Source: Clostridiales bacterium (GTDB lineage: Bacteria; Bacillota; Clostridia; Peptostreptococcales; Anaerovoracaceae). Taken from it: a DNA stretch of 13,601 bases. The DNA lies in assembly GCA_012735285.1 (NCBI GenBank), contig JAAYHT010000263.1, positions 1-13,601 on the forward strand, read 5' to 3'. Under the pieces are notes generated by a model, which worked only from the letters and a program-made list of their open reading frames with translations, was not told the DNA's origin and ran no database searches. Of the stretch, positions 13,476 through 13,601 are shown piece after piece. Made by a program: the position numbers and the translations under genes. Positions within the stretch are counted from its first letter, which is position 1. Each line of letters begins with the position of its first letter.

Positions 13476-13600
13476 TCTAGAGTAGTCAATCATTTGTGAC
13501 AAAGACCTCTGAAAAACATTCTTTAAAAATGTTTGGTTGTTTTTCTTAATTAAACTGTCATTAACAATAACATCCTAAGCTGCGTTTTTAGAGAAATATT
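13476..13600 (-). repeat. Right copy of the 125-bp terminal inverted repeat
   Basis: This is the exact reverse complement of bases 1-125, with the junction at TCTAGA (13476-13481). One further base (13601) extends past the matched region. The hairpin of the left copy recurs at 13514-13534. In both places the same end of the element faces inward, so the two presumed copies have opposite orientation. It lies upstream of acpP and leaves that promoter untouched. Confidence 0.85.
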
Positions 13601-13601
13601 C

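Overview
The window looks like chromosomal DNA of a low-GC, Gram-positive anaerobe of the Clostridia/Tissierellia kind. Pointers are the AT-rich sequence, strong AGGAG-type ribosome sites, sigma-A style promoters, a lipoprotein substrate-binding protein, a RibU-type ECF riboflavin importer behind an FMN riboswitch, a PepV dipeptidase and the tsaE-tsaB-rimI-tsaD order. No rRNA, tRNA, CRISPR array or phage gene was seen. The species cannot be named from this sequence alone.

Both ends carry the same 125 bp, perfectly inverted (1-125 and 13476-13600). The simplest reading is that this is a whole contig bounded by two copies of the same end of one repeated element, probably an insertion sequence. 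The left copy cuts off the front half of an amidohydrolase gene. The right copy sits about 30 bp upstream of the acpP promoter.

Left region (126-3706): the back half of a YtcJ-type amidohydrolase, then a full-length divergent paralogue, then a BTAD-type transcriptional regulator with an unrecognised C-terminal domain. The second and third genes are 14 bp apart and probably co-transcribed. Each amidohydrolase lacks a different histidine that the family normally uses.

Middle region (3707-9276): a tight run of five genes with 13-17 bp gaps: a branched-chain-amino-acid-type binding lipoprotein, a NifU C-terminal-domain Fe-S protein, a membrane-anchored CapA-type protein, a histidyl-tRNA synthetase with archaeal/eukaryal-type motifs, and a PepV dipeptidase. 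This mix of peptide/amino-acid uptake and housekeeping is typical of clostridial operons.

Right region (9265-13115): a perfect-consensus promoter, whose -35 box lies inside the end of pepV, drives an FMN riboswitch with a leader terminator, followed by ribU. No terminator is visible after ribU. The t6A tRNA-modification genes tsaE, tsaB and tsaD, with rimI and a small four-cysteine protein, follow in the same direction, so an FMN-controlled transcript could read into them. A strong bidirectional terminator (13086-13115) separates tsaD from a convergent, single-gene acpP unit on the minus strand with its own good promoter.

Nothing here is a clear new defence or mobile system. The best leads are the terminal repeat, the paired amidohydrolases with complementary ligand losses plus the BTAD regulator, the archaeal/eukaryal-type HisRS, the possible FMN control of t6A genes, and the small Cys4 protein.
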